DNA of 64,000 nucleotides from Erythrobacter litoralis (GTDB lineage Bacteria; Pseudomonadota; Alphaproteobacteria; Sphingomonadales; Sphingomonadaceae), in the NCBI RefSeq assembly GCF_001719165.1, contig NZ_CP017057.1, forward strand, positions 2,356,001 to 2,420,000. The letters run 5' to 3'. Every line of letters starts with the position of its first letter. Within the stretch, counting starts at the first letter, position 1. The notes beneath the pieces were generated by a model. The model was not told the DNA's origin and did not search any database. It saw only the letters and a list, made by a program, of their open reading frames with translations. Position numbers and translations under genes: made by a program. Of this stretch, positions 50,688 through 59,875 are shown in pieces.

Positions 50688-52022
50688 ATGGCAGACCTGT
50701 TCGGAGATGACGCACCCCCTTCCCCTTCGCCCGGCACCCTGAGCGGCGCGGGGCGCGATGATGCCCCGCTTGCCGACCGGCTGCGGCCTCGCGCGCTCGA
50801 TGAGGTGATCGGGCAGGAGCACCTGACCGGCCCCGAAGGCGCTATCGGGCGGATGGTCGCTGCCGGAAGGCTTTCGAGCATGGTCCTGTGGGGGCCTCCG
50901 GGCACCGGCAAGACCAGCATCGCCCGGCTGCTCGCCGATGCGGTGGACATGCGCTTCGTTTCGATCAGCGCGGTCTTTTCCGGCGTTGCGGATCTGAAGA
51001 AGGCCTTCGCCGAAGCCGATCGCATGGCCGGATCGGGCAGGAAGACGCTCCTTTTCGTGGACGAGATCCACCGCTTCAACCGCGCGCAGCAGGACGGATT
51101 CCTGCCCTTCGTCGAGCGCGGCACCGTCACCCTGGTCGGTGCGACGACCGAGAATCCCAGCTTCGCTCTAAACGCCGCGCTGCTCAGCCGCGCGCAGGTG
51201 CTGATCCTCGAACGGCTGGACCACGAGGCTCTTGGAAAGCTGCTCGACCGCGCGGAGGGACTCGAAGGCCCCCTCCCCCTCACCGACGAAGCGCGCGCCG
51301 CCCTGATCGCCAGCGCCGACGGCGACGGGCGGTTCCTGCTCGGACAGGCAGAAACGCTTTACAATGCGGGGCTCGACGAGCCGCTCGGCCCGGCGGAGCT
51401 CGGCGCGTTCCTCCAACGCCGCGTGGCGGTGTACGACAAGGACCGCGACGGGCATTACAACCTCATCAGCGCGCTCCACAAATCTCTGCGCGGATCGGAC
51501 CCGCAGGCCTCGCTCTACTATCTCGCGCGGATGCTGACTGCGGGTGAGGAACCGCTCTACGTCCTGCGCCGCCTCGTGCGCTTCGCCTCTGAAGACATCG
51601 GTCTCGCCGACCCGCAGGCGCTCACCCAATGCCTCGCGGCAAAGGACGCCTACCAGTTCCTCGGCAGCCCCGAAGGCGAGCTCGCCATCGTCCAGGCCTG
51701 CCTCTATTGCGCCACCGCGCCCAAATCGAACGCCGCCTATGCGGCGCAGAAGGCGGCGTGGAAATCGGCGAAGGAGACCGGCAGCCTGATGCCGCCCGCC
51801 AACATCCTCAACGCGCCGACAAAGCTGATGAAGGAGATCGGATACGGCGAGGGTTATTCCTACGACCACAATACAGGCGAAGGCTTCTCAGGCGACGATT
51901 ACTGGCCCGCCGAGTTGGAGCCGCAGGCCTTCTACACGCCGGTCGAGCGCGGATTCGAACGCAAGGTGCGCGAGCGGATGGAATACTGGAATCGCCTTCG
52001 CGCGGAGCGGCGCGGAGCGTGA
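50688..52022 (+). CDS. rarA: Replication-associated recombination ATPase RarA (MgsA)
   Basis: 444 residues from ATG 50688. AAA+ clamp-loader-like ATPase: LADRLRPRALDEVIGQEHL, Walker A WGPPGTGKTSIARL, Walker B LLFVDEIHRFNRAQQD, sensor VGATTENPSFALNAALLSRA, and a C-terminal tetramerisation part with RRLVRFASEDIGLADPQAL. It acts at stalled replication forks. Its stop overlaps the GTG start of the next gene (GTGA). Confidence 0.95.
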   Translation: MADLFGDDAPPSPSPGTLSGAGRDDAPLADRLRPRALDEVIGQEHLTGPEGAIGRMVAAGRLSSMVLWGPPGTGKTSIARLLADAVDMRFVSISAVFSGVADLKKAFAEADRMAGSGRKTLLFVDEIHRFNRAQQDGFLPFVERGTVTLVGATTENPSFALNAALLSRAQVLILERLDHEALGKLLDRAEGLEGPLPLTDEARAALIASADGDGRFLLGQAETLYNAGLDEPLGPAELGAFLQRRVAVYDKDRDGHYNLISALHKSLRGSDPQASLYYLARMLTAGEEPLYVLRRLVRFASEDIGLADPQALTQCLAAKDAYQFLGSPEGELAIVQACLYCATAPKSNAAYAAQKAAWKSAKETGSLMPPANILNAPTKLMKEIGYGEGYSYDHNTGEGFSGDDYWPAELEPQAFYTPVERGFERKVRERMEYWNRLRAERRGA

Positions 52023-52903
52023 GAGGCTTCGGGCATTTCCTTGCCGTCGACTGGTCGGGCGCTGCGGGTGAGCGGCAACGGGGGATCGCGCTCGCGCTTG
52101 CCCACGGCGCAGGCGGGGCCCCGGTCCTCATCCGCCCGCCTCACCCGCGCGGCTGGTCGCGGGGCGAGGTGCTGGCGCTGTTGCTCGATCTTCCGGGCGA
52201 CACGCTGGTCGGCATGGATCTCGGCATCTCGTTGCCTTACGCCGATTGCGACGCCTTCTTTCCCGGCTGGGATCGCTCGCCCCCTGCCGCGCGCGGCCTT
52301 TGGGCGCTGGTCGACGCGTTTGCCGGGGCCGACGATTACCTTGCTGCGGGAAGCTTCGTCGACCATCCCGAAATCGCCCCCTATTTCCGCCGCCATGGGG
52401 GACGCGAGGGCGCGCGCTTCAGGGCCGACGATGCTGCGCATGGCCGCGGGCGGCTGCGCGTGACCGAACATGCACAGGCCGCGATGGGCCTGAAACCCTA
52501 TTCCAATTTCAATCTCGTGGGGGCGGCGCAGGTCGGCAAGTCCTCGCTGACCGGCATGCGCCTGCTTCACCGGCTCGGGCGCGCAGTGTCCGTCTGGCCG
52601 ATCGACCCGCTTCCTGCGAGCGGCCCGGTCGTCTGCGAGATCTACACCTCGCTCGCCGCGATCGAGGCCGGGCGGTCCGCTTCGCGGGCCAAGATGCGCA
52701 GTGTCGAAGAACTGAACGAAGCGCTCGCTGCGCTCGGCGCGCCTCCGGTCCCGGGCGAAGGCCCGCTCGACGATCACAGCTGCGACGCGCTCATCACCGC
52801 CGTCTGGCTGCGCGCGGTGCACCGCGAGGAGGCGCGCTGGAAGCCGCGCGGCCTCACCCCCACGCTCGCGGCGACGGAAGGCTGGACTTTCGGCGCGTTG
52901 TGA
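52019..52903 (+). CDS. DUF429-like predicted RNase H-fold protein
   Basis: 294 residues starting at GTG 52019, overlapping the rarA stop. The N-terminus FLAVDWSGAAGERQRGIALA and the following LVGMDLGISLPY fit an RNase H-like nucleotide-binding fold with Asp residues; SCDALITAVWLRAV near the C-terminus supplies a further Asp, as in DUF429-type proteins. Function unknown. Coupling to rarA suggests a role in DNA or nucleotide metabolism, but this is only contextual. Confidence 0.7.
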   Translation: MRGFGHFLAVDWSGAAGERQRGIALALAHGAGGAPVLIRPPHPRGWSRGEVLALLLDLPGDTLVGMDLGISLPYADCDAFFPGWDRSPPAARGLWALVDAFAGADDYLAAGSFVDHPEIAPYFRRHGGREGARFRADDAAHGRGRLRVTEHAQAAMGLKPYSNFNLVGAAQVGKSSLTGMRLLHRLGRAVSVWPIDPLPASGPVVCEIYTSLAAIEAGRSASRAKMRSVEELNEALAALGAPPVPGEGPLDDHSCDALITAVWLRAVHREEARWKPRGLTPTLAATEGWTFGAL

Positions 52904-52948
52904 AGATAGAGGCGCTTTCCCGCGCGGGTCGCGGTTCGTGAAGCAAGG

Positions 52949-53024
<76 letters not shown>

Positions 53025-53922
53025 GATACCAATCCGGACAAGTTCAGAGAGGGCCGAGAAACCCGCAGAAAACTGGTATCTCGTAGGCTCCGAAAGTTCG
53101 GACAAGTTCACCGCGATCCATTGACAGATAAGCAATTTGGGGGCCACATTTAGGGGCCATATGGAAAAGTGGAACTGACCTAGCGCCGGATCCTCGACTG
53201 CTCAAAGGGAGGCCAGACTTGCCAGAAGCATTCGACTTTGCAGCCAAGCCTGAACGGTTCGTCACGCCGCCAAGCGTTGCTGGCGAATCAGGGCCGTGGA
53301 AAAGCTGTACAGTGGCGTCCCCAGAAGCCAGACTGCAATCACTAGGGCAGCAATTCGATCCGGCAGGCGAGACTGGCCCGGAGAAGCTCGCACGCATCTG
53401 CGAAAAACACCTAAGACAGATCGAAGCCGAGATGTCGGCATGTAACGACAAGCACGAACTCTCGACGCTTCGAATACGGCGAGACGAGGTCGAAGCTCTC
53501 CTCACCTACGCACAAAGCAGAAAGGGATTTAGGGGCCGCGTTCGTCGAAAACTCAGAAATCCGCCCGCATTGCTGCATAAACCGCGATCGATGAAAAGTC
53601 TGATCGCTGACCCCCCTGGAACTGAGGATAGGCAAGCGTTTCGGAACCGGCTGATTGGCTGTTTCCGAGCGGGCGATGTTGATCCCCAGTAGGACTTCTA
53701 CACCCAGACGAACCCTAGGGACTTTCCAGAATCGCCCAGTGGTGATCAGGCAGAGTCTGAGTGAGATCGCCGCGAACGCGGACAAGGAGCGCGCGAAGCT
53801 TCCATCTGCACCGTCGCTGTGCAAAGACGCGAACGTGAGACCCGCCCTGGGGCCGGGTCCTGTCATCTCCGCGCCGCATTCGTCGTTCGACAACGCCTCA
53901 GGCTCAAAGCAATGACTGCCTC
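53025..53922. other. Gene-poor, lower-GC stretch after tRNA-Thr
   Basis: About 0.9 kb clearly less GC-rich than its surroundings, directly 3' of a tRNA gene, a preferred integration place for mobile elements. It holds a 12-base direct repeat CGGACAAGTTCA (53035-53046 and 53099-53110) and one possible small gene (53219-53692). I see no integrase gene, no copy of the tRNA 3' end and no IS. It may be the remnant of an island. Confidence 0.45.
53219..53692 (+). CDS. Hypothetical protein in lower-GC stretch
   Basis: 157 codons from a TTG start preceded by AGGGAGG at 5-6 bases. The middle part is a charged helix (EKLARICEKHLRQIEAEMSACNDKHELSTLRIRRDEVEALL) of the kind seen in small phage or island proteins. 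The C-terminus is basic. No family recognised. An overlapping minus-strand frame is less protein-like. Real coding is uncertain. Confidence 0.35.
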   Translation: MPEAFDFAAKPERFVTPPSVAGESGPWKSCTVASPEARLQSLGQQFDPAGETGPEKLARICEKHLRQIEAEMSACNDKHELSTLRIRRDEVEALLTYAQSRKGFRGRVRRKLRNPPALLHKPRSMKSLIADPPGTEDRQAFRNRLIGCFRAGDVDPQ

Positions 53923-54684
53923 ATGAAGCTCCGTTCGCAAAAGTGGCAGCTAGCATGGTTCATGGCGGCGCTGGTCGGAATGGCAGCGCCTGCTCTTGCC
54001 ATGGTGCTTATTGTGAACGCGCACGCTCGCATTTCGTCTGCACCATTCCCGCTCGCCCAATTCGGCGGACCAATACTGGCGGTGGGCCTGATGGGAGCCG
54101 GGATGATCGGCGCGGCCGCTGCCTCTCGTCTCGGGGTAGGCATTCTGCTTGCGCTGCTGACCGGCGCCGGTCTTGTCGGTCTTGCGCGTGTGCTGGGCAT
54201 GCCGCCCCTCCCCAATCCGGTTTCACTGGGGCTGGCCGTCGTCATCGCCAGCACCAGCTTCGCCGCGCGCGGCGCCCTGTTTGCCCGTTCCGCCTCCGAC
54301 AAGGGCTGGTGGATCGCCCTGCTCGTGATCGCCGGGGAGGTTTCGATCGTCCTGACTGCCCTCGCCGCGCCGGAGGCCCTGCCGGACTGGCTGCTTGCCC
54401 TCTTGCCGGCCCAGTGGGCGAGCGTCGCGATCCAGACGGCGCTGACCGGACCGGGCGCTCTTGCCGCAGGCTCGGCCATGCTCGCCCTTGCGGGTACTGC
54501 GGCGGCGACCTTGCTGGTGGCATGGCTGTGGCCGCAGCGCTGGCCCTATCTGGTGATGTTCACCGCATGGCTCGCCCTTTCCGCACTCGTCCTGCACCAG
54601 CCAGGCCCACCGCTGCCGCGCGCCGACAGCGCCATAGTCGAGCCCCTGCACGCTGGGTCGCTCGCCTCGATGCGCTCGGCTTGA
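53923..54684 (+). CDS. Multi-pass membrane protein, unknown function
   Basis: 253 residues, with about seven hydrophobic segments from residue 10 to 225 (for example WFMAALVGMAAPALAMVLIV, AVGLMGAGMIGAAAASRLGVGILLALLTGAGLVGLA and YLVMFTAWLALSALVL). No motif points to a transporter family. It ends exactly at the TTGACA box of the B12-operon promoter, so the two units are separate. Lies between the tRNA-side stretch and the riboswitch. Confidence 0.55.
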   Translation: MKLRSQKWQLAWFMAALVGMAAPALAMVLIVNAHARISSAPFPLAQFGGPILAVGLMGAGMIGAAAASRLGVGILLALLTGAGLVGLARVLGMPPLPNPVSLGLAVVIASTSFAARGALFARSASDKGWWIALLVIAGEVSIVLTALAAPEALPDWLLALLPAQWASVAIQTALTGPGALAAGSAMLALAGTAAATLLVAWLWPQRWPYLVMFTAWLALSALVLHQPGPPLPRADSAIVEPLHAGSLASMRSA

Positions 54685-54710
54685 CAGCCAGCCGCGTCCA
54701 CAGCATTGAA
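54681..54710 (+). promoter_or_regulatory. Candidate promoter of the B12 uptake operon
   Basis: TTGACA (54681-54686) is a consensus -35 box, overlapping the preceding stop codon. ATTGAA (54705-54710) follows after 18 bases as a moderate -10. Transcription would start near 54717, exactly where the cobalamin riboswitch begins, which supports the call. Confidence 0.55.
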
Positions 54711-54715
54711 CAGTG

Positions 54716-54912
54716 CAGACGGTGCTGCGGGCAGACGAACGCCCGGAGCTAAGAGGGAAGCCGGTGCGCCTTTCGGGGCAAGGCCGGCGCTGTGCCCGCA
54801 ACTGTAGGCCGGGAGTCCCGAAGCACCCATGTCACTGGCAAGGCCCTTTCGGGGGCGGCGCCGGGAAGACGCTTCGAGGGCGACGATCGGTGAGCCAGGA
54901 GACCTGCCGTCG
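54716..54912 (+). promoter_or_regulatory. Cobalamin (B12) riboswitch
   Basis: Conserved blocks in order: AAGAGGGAAGCCGGTGCG, then CCCGCAACTGTAGGCCGGGAGTCCC (core), CATGTCACTGGCAAGGCC, CCGGGAAGACGC, and the B12 box GCCAGGAGACCTGCC (54894-54908). This is the standard order of the class I cobalamin aptamer. Binding of adenosylcobalamin should switch off btuB and the genes behind it. About 180 bases separate the aptamer from the btuB start, room for the expression platform. Confidence 0.95.
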
Positions 54913-55091
54913 CGTCGTTCGTCCGGGGCCGGGACCAGCCCAGTGGGACAGGAAAGCTTTTTTCCGAAGTAACGACAGCGAGGCCGGTTTCGGCGTCAGC
55001 GGTCCGATTGCGGGTGCAGCTGGCGGGCCAACTGTCTGCCGATCCGCGCGGGGAACCGGACCCCTCTCGCGGCACGACTTTGGAAACGCTC

Positions 55092-57044
55092 ATGAAAATC
55101 ACAATCCGGCTGCTTGCAGCCGTCTCCATCCTCGCCTTGGTGCCCGGACCCACGTTGGCCCAGCAGGCTCTCGATCGGCAGTCCTTCGACCGGTTGGGAG
55201 GCGAGGATCCGGAGGATGAGGAGATCATCGTCACGGCCAACCGCACCGCCCGCGCGAAATCGCAGGTGGGCGAATCCGTGACGGTCATCGGCGAGGAAGA
55301 AATCGTCAACCGCCAGCCGAGCGAGGTGCTCGACATACTTCGCACCGTCCCCGGCGTGACCTTCAGCCGCAATGGCGGGCTCGGCACGGTATCGGGCGTC
55401 TCGATCCGCGGCGCGCAGGCGGACCAGACCGTGGTCCTGATCGACGGGATCAAGCTCAACGATCCGGCCTCGCCCGGCGCCGGGTTCGATTTCGGCACGC
55501 TGCTGGTGGGCAATATCAGCCGGGTCGAGGTCGTGCGCGGCTCGCAATCGGTGCTCTATGGCAGCCAGGCGATCGGCGGGGTGGTCAACCTCCTCACAAG
55601 GGAGCCGAGCGAGGAGATCGAGACTTTCGCCCGCGCCGAATACGGCGCGCGCGACACGGCCGAACTGGTCGGCAATGTCTCCGGGCGCTTCGGCTCGGTC
55701 GCCGCCAGCGTAGGCGCGACCTATCTCAGGTCCGACGGAATTTCGGCCTTCAGCGAGGCGCGCGGCGGCACCGAGCGCGACGGGTTCGAAAGCCTCGGCG
55801 TGAACGGCAAGCTCGACATCGCGATAACCGACGCACTCTCTCTCGACCTGCGCGCCTTCTATGCCGATGGCGAAAGCGAGGCCGACGGCTTTGCTCCACC
55901 CACCTTCGCACTTGCCGACACGGACGAGCTTTCGCGCAGGCAGGATTTCGTCGGCTATGCCGGGATCAACGCGGCCTTTCTCGACGGGCGGCTGCGCAAC
56001 CGGCTCGGCTTTGCCTACACCAATATCGACCGGCAGAGCATCGATGTGTCCGGCGGTTCCGAGATCGAGACCTTCGATGCCAATGGCGAGAACCGCCGGT
56101 TCGAATACCAGGGCGTGTTCGATGCGACCGATTTCGCCGGCCTTGTCTTCGGGGCCGAGCGCGAGGAATCGGAGTTCCGCACGTCGAGCTTCGGCGGCCC
56201 GGCAAGCCTTGCCGATGTCTGGATCAATTCGATCTACGGGCAGGTAAATCTTACGCCGCTCGCCGGCCTCTCGCTTACCGCGGGCCTGCGCCATGACGAT
56301 CACGAAACCTTCGGCAGCGCGACCACCTTCGCCGCGAGCGGGGCCTATACGCCCAATGACGGCGATACGGTGGTGCGCGCAAGCTATGGCGAAGGCTTCA
56401 AGGCCCCGTCGCTGTTCCAGCTGTTCAGCGATTTCGGCAATCCCGGCCTCGATGCCGAACGCTCGGATGGTTGGGACATCGGGGCGACCCACGGCTTTCT
56501 TGGCGGACGGGCCGAGATCGGCGTCACCTATTTCGAACGCGAGGGGACCAACGAAATCGTCTTCGTCGGCTGTTTCCAGAACCCGCTGCCGCCCTGCCAG
56601 GTCCCCAATCCGCCCTTCGGCACCTACGACAACATCGCGCGCGCACGCGCCGACGGCTGGGAATTCGGGCTTGCGCTGCGCCCTGTGGACGGCTTCGACG
56701 TCGCGGTGAACTATTCGATCATCGACGCCTTCGACGAAGCCACCGGAAACCGCCTGCCGCGGCGGGCGGAGGAGACGTTCAGCCTCGTCGCCGACTATCG
56801 GATGGAAAACGGCCTCGGCATCGGCACGACGATCTTCGTCGCCGGGGACAGTTTCGAAAACGCCGCGAACACGATCCGGCTCGACGGCTATGTGGTGGCG
56901 GACATCAGGGTCAGCTACGGCATCACGCAAGGCCTGGAGGTGTTCGGGCGGATCGAGAACGTGACCGACGAGCGATACGAAACGGTGTTCCTCTATGGCC
57001 AGCCGGGCCGCGGCGTGTTCGGCGGCCTGCGTTACCGGATGTGA
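55092..57044 (+). CDS. btuB: TonB-dependent vitamin B12 receptor BtuB
   Basis: 650 residues from ATG 55092 (signal peptide about 1-24, ending TLAQ). TonB box and plug: EEIIVTANRTARAKSQVGESVTVI, VLDILRTVPGVTFSRNGG, SIRGAQADQTVVLIDGIKLND; then a 22-strand-type barrel ending in a terminal aromatic-rich strand (GVFGGLRYRM). The upstream B12 riboswitch and the downstream btuFCD genes fix the substrate as cobalamin. It needs TonB; the tonB-like gene in this window is broken, so another TonB must serve it. Confidence 0.95.
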   Translation: MKITIRLLAAVSILALVPGPTLAQQALDRQSFDRLGGEDPEDEEIIVTANRTARAKSQVGESVTVIGEEEIVNRQPSEVLDILRTVPGVTFSRNGGLGTVSGVSIRGAQADQTVVLIDGIKLNDPASPGAGFDFGTLLVGNISRVEVVRGSQSVLYGSQAIGGVVNLLTREPSEEIETFARAEYGARDTAELVGNVSGRFGSVAASVGATYLRSDGISAFSEARGGTERDGFESLGVNGKLDIAITDALSLDLRAFYADGESEADGFAPPTFALADTDELSRRQDFVGYAGINAAFLDGRLRNRLGFAYTNIDRQSIDVSGGSEIETFDANGENRRFEYQGVFDATDFAGLVFGAEREESEFRTSSFGGPASLADVWINSIYGQVNLTPLAGLSLTAGLRHDDHETFGSATTFAASGAYTPNDGDTVVRASYGEGFKAPSLFQLFSDFGNPGLDAERSDGWDIGATHGFLGGRAEIGVTYFEREGTNEIVFVGCFQNPLPPCQVPNPPFGTYDNIARARADGWEFGLALRPVDGFDVAVNYSIIDAFDEATGNRLPRRAEETFSLVADYRMENGLGIGTTIFVAGDSFENAANTIRLDGYVVADIRVSYGITQGLEVFGRIENVTDERYETVFLYGQPGRGVFGGLRYRM

Positions 57045-57054
57045 GGCGGTGACG

Positions 57055-57888
57055 ATGCGGACGATCCTCGCGGGCCTTGCCTCCCTTCTTCTCCTCGCCT
57101 GTTCGCAGGGCGCGGAGCGGGAGGAGTCCGCGCCGCGGCGGATCGTCAGCCTCGATTACTGCGCCGACCAGTATGTCCTGCGCTTTGCCCGGCGCGAGGA
57201 GATCCTCGCCCTTTCGCCCCATGCGCGCGATCCCTATTCCTACATGCGCAAGGCCGCCGAGGGACTGCCGCTCGTGCGGCCTCGCTCAGCCGATATCCTC
57301 GCGCTCGGGCCTACCCATGTGGTGCGTTCCTATGGCGGCGGGCCGAATGTCACCGGCTTCATGGAGCGCGCCAGGGTCGAGGTGGTGCAGATCGGCTTTC
57401 CCGAAACGCTGGAAGACGTCCGCGCAGAGGTGCTGCGCGTGGGCAGCGAACTCGGCGGGCCGGATGCCGCGCGCGCCGTCGCAAATGACATGGATGCGCG
57501 GCTGGCGGCGCTTGCGCAGCGCGATGGCCCGCGGCCTCGTGCGCTCTACATGACACCGGGCGGGGTGGCGGCGGGCGAAGGCACGCTGGTCCACGAACTG
57601 ATGCTGGCGGCGGGCCTTGCCAATTTCCAGGATCGCCCCGGATGGAACCCGATCCCGCTCGAACGGCTGGCCTATGAAAGGCCCGATCTCGTCGCCGCGG
57701 GTTTTCTCGAGGACCGGGCGAGCCATGTCGACAGCTGGAGCGCGATGCGCCACCCGGTCGCGCTGGAACTGCTCGGCGAAAAGCCGGTCGTCCGGCTCGA
57801 TGGGGCATGGACATCGTGCGGGGGCTGGTTCCTGGTCGATGCAATCAAGGCGCTGGCGCAGGGGCGCGGGCAGGCCGGCGCGCGATGA
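57055..57888 (+). CDS. btuF: Cobalamin-binding substrate protein BtuF-like
   Basis: 277 residues from ATG 57055. The signal peptide ends in lipobox LLLAC, so it is likely a lipoprotein. The TroA/BtuF-type fold is seen in PRRIVSLDYCADQYVLRFA, RSADILALGPTHVVR and RVEVVQIGFPETLEDVRAE. It passes B12 from the periplasm to the BtuCD importer. Its stop overlaps the btuC start by 4 bases. Confidence 0.88.
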   Translation: MRTILAGLASLLLLACSQGAEREESAPRRIVSLDYCADQYVLRFARREEILALSPHARDPYSYMRKAAEGLPLVRPRSADILALGPTHVVRSYGGGPNVTGFMERARVEVVQIGFPETLEDVRAEVLRVGSELGGPDAARAVANDMDARLAALAQRDGPRPRALYMTPGGVAAGEGTLVHELMLAAGLANFQDRPGWNPIPLERLAYERPDLVAAGFLEDRASHVDSWSAMRHPVALELLGEKPVVRLDGAWTSCGGWFLVDAIKALAQGRGQAGAR

Positions 57889-58862
57889 ACCGCATTTCCA
57901 CCATCCTCACCGCTGCGCTCGTGATCGCCTGTCTCTGCTCGCTGCTGCTCGGCTCGGTTTCCTTGCCGCTTGCGCGGGTGCTCGCGGCGCTGGCAGGAAA
58001 CGGGAGCGAGGGGGACGGCCTCGTCGTATGGCAGATCCGCATGCCCCGCGCGCTTGCCGCCGCAATGGTCGGCGCGGCGCTCGGCATGAGCGGGGCGGCG
58101 CTGCAGGGCCTGCTGCGCAATCCGCTTGCCGAACCCGGCATTCTCGGCGTTTCGGCGAGCGCGGCGCTGTTCGCGAGCTGCGTGCTCTATTTTGGCCTCG
58201 CAGGCGCCGGTCCGCTGGTCCTGCCGATCGCAGCGGTGACGGGCGCGCTCACTGCGACCGGCCTGGTCGCTGCCGCCGCGCTCAGAACCCGGTCGGTGGT
58301 TACGCTGATCCTGATCGGGGTCGGCCTTTCGAGCTTCGCCGCGGCGTTGATGGCGCTGCTGATGAATCTCGCACCCAACCCGTTCAGCCTTGCCGACATG
58401 GTCAACTGGATGCTCGGCACGGTCGCCAATCGCAGTTTCGCCGACATCGCCTTCTCTGCCCCCTTCCTCGGCGTCGGCATGGCGATCCTGCTTGTCGGAC
58501 GCGGCGGCCTTGCGGCGCTCGCGCTGGGCGAGGAAACCGCCGAGGGGCTGGGGCTCGATCTCACCCGCCAGCGGCTCGGCGTGATCCTCGGCGCCGGGCT
58601 TGCGACGGGCGCGGCGGTGGCGCTGGCGGGCGCGATCGGCTTTGTCGGGATCGTCGCGCCACATCTGGTGCGGCCCTTCCTGCGTTACGACCCGGCGCGG
58701 CTGCTGGTGCCCTCCGCGCTGCTCGGTGCGCTGCTGCTGGTGCTGGCCGATATCGGCGTGCGGCTCGTTCCGACCGACAGCGAGCTGAAACTCGGCGTCG
58801 TCGCGTCGCTCATCGGTGCGCCGATCTTCGTCTGGATCGCGTCGCGGCGGAGGCTCACATGA
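57885..58862 (+). CDS. btuC: Cobalamin ABC importer permease BtuC
   Basis: 325 residues of the FecCD/BtuC family with about ten membrane helices. Family motifs: VWQIRMPRALAAAMVGAALGMSGAALQGLLRNPLAEPGILGVSASAAL, and the coupling region GFVGIVAPHLVRPFLRYDPARLLVPSALLGALLL. It pairs with BtuD and BtuF. The start overlaps the btuF stop, and the stop overlaps the btuD start (ATGA). Confidence 0.93.
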   Translation: MNRISTILTAALVIACLCSLLLGSVSLPLARVLAALAGNGSEGDGLVVWQIRMPRALAAAMVGAALGMSGAALQGLLRNPLAEPGILGVSASAALFASCVLYFGLAGAGPLVLPIAAVTGALTATGLVAAAALRTRSVVTLILIGVGLSSFAAALMALLMNLAPNPFSLADMVNWMLGTVANRSFADIAFSAPFLGVGMAILLVGRGGLAALALGEETAEGLGLDLTRQRLGVILGAGLATGAAVALAGAIGFVGIVAPHLVRPFLRYDPARLLVPSALLGALLLVLADIGVRLVPTDSELKLGVVASLIGAPIFVWIASRRRLT

Positions 58863-59641
58863 GCGCGCTCGAAGCCCGCTCGCTCACCTACCAGGCGCAA
58901 GGTCGGCTGCTCGTTGCGGAGGCCGGTTTTGCGCTCGAAGAGGGCGCGCTTACCGTGCTGATCGGGCCCAATGGCGCGGGCAAGACGACGCTCCTTCGCC
59001 TCGCGCTCGGCCTGCTCGCACCCGATGCAGGCGAGGCGCTGATTCTTGGGCGGAACGCCCGCGCCCTTCCCCCGCGCGATCGCGCCCAGCTCGCAGCCTA
59101 CCTGCCGCAGCAGCGCCCGCTCGTCTGGCCGCAGCCGGTGCGCGATATCGTCGCTCTCGGCCGCTTCGCCTATGGCGGCACGCCCGCCCGGCTTTCCCCC
59201 GATGACGCGCAGGCGGTCGAGCGCGCGATCGCCGCCTGCGGCCTCGCCGGGTTCGAGGAACGCGCAGCCGACACGCTGTCGGGCGGGGAGATGTCGCGCG
59301 TCCACCTCGCCCGCGCGCTCGCCGCCGAGGCGCGGGTTCTGGTCGCCGACGAACCGGTCGCAGCGCTGGACCCGCGCTATCAACACGAGGTGCTGCGCAT
59401 CTTCGAGCGTGCGGCGAGCGCGGGGACGGCCGTGCTGACGGTGGTCCATGACCTCGCCCTCGCCGCGCGCTATGCCGACCGGCTGCTGTGGATGAAGGAT
59501 GGCCGCATCGTGGCCGACGGATCGCCTGCCGAAACCCTGACGCCCGAACGCCTCCGCGCCGTCTTCGGGATCGAGGCCGAACGGGCGCCGGACGCCGGGG
59601 GACGCGTGCAGGTGCGGATCATCGGTCCTTCGCCGCAATAG
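58859..59641 (+). CDS. btuD: Cobalamin ABC importer ATPase BtuD
   Basis: 260 residues. Walker A LIGPNGAGKTTLLRLALGL, Q-loop in AAYLPQQRPLVWP, signature LSGGEMSRVHLARALA, Walker B RVLVADEPVAALD and switch His in VLTVVHDLALA. It matches the FecE/BtuD group of Fe-siderophore/B12 importers. Last gene of the riboswitch-controlled operon; no clear terminator follows in the 51-base gap. Confidence 0.93.
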   Translation: MSALEARSLTYQAQGRLLVAEAGFALEEGALTVLIGPNGAGKTTLLRLALGLLAPDAGEALILGRNARALPPRDRAQLAAYLPQQRPLVWPQPVRDIVALGRFAYGGTPARLSPDDAQAVERAIAACGLAGFEERAADTLSGGEMSRVHLARALAAEARVLVADEPVAALDPRYQHEVLRIFERAASAGTAVLTVVHDLALAARYADRLLWMKDGRIVADGSPAETLTPERLRAVFGIEAERAPDAGGRVQVRIIGPSPQ

Positions 59642-59692
59642 GCCGCTGCTCCTGCCCCCGTCGGGCATCCCCACGGACTTATCGACGCGGCC

Positions 59693-59875
59693 CTATCGCG
59701 CGGCTAGCCCCGCCAGCCTCGCACTCGCGGCCTTGCTCGCCACACGTCTTTCATCGCTCGTCATCGTCGGCCAGCCGGTAATCTCGCCCAGGGTGCGCCC
59801 GCAGCCGACGCAGAGCTGGCCGTCCTGCGACAGTTGGCAGATCTTTCGGCAGGGAGACGGCACGCAATCGTCCAT
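59693..59875 (-). CDS. DUF1289 family small zinc-ribbon-like protein
   Basis: 60 residues. The pattern PSPCRKICQLS, LCVGCGRTLGEITGW matches DUF1289, with four cysteines able to hold a metal ion. Function unknown; in many Proteobacteria it is a short stand-alone protein. It faces the B12 operon (convergent). Confidence 0.88.
   Translation of the reverse strand: MDDCVPSPCRKICQLSQDGQLCVGCGRTLGEITGWPTMTSDERRVASKAASARLAGLAAR

Noticed and set aside
53411..53893. Minus-strand frame of 160 codons in the lower-GC stretch
   Set aside because: No start signal and no protein-like pattern; overlaps the better-supported plus-strand frame.
53655..53915. Plus-strand frame of 86 codons after the hypothetical gene
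   Set aside because: Overlaps the preceding frame, lacks a good ribosome-binding site, and the Ser/Pro/Arg composition looks random.
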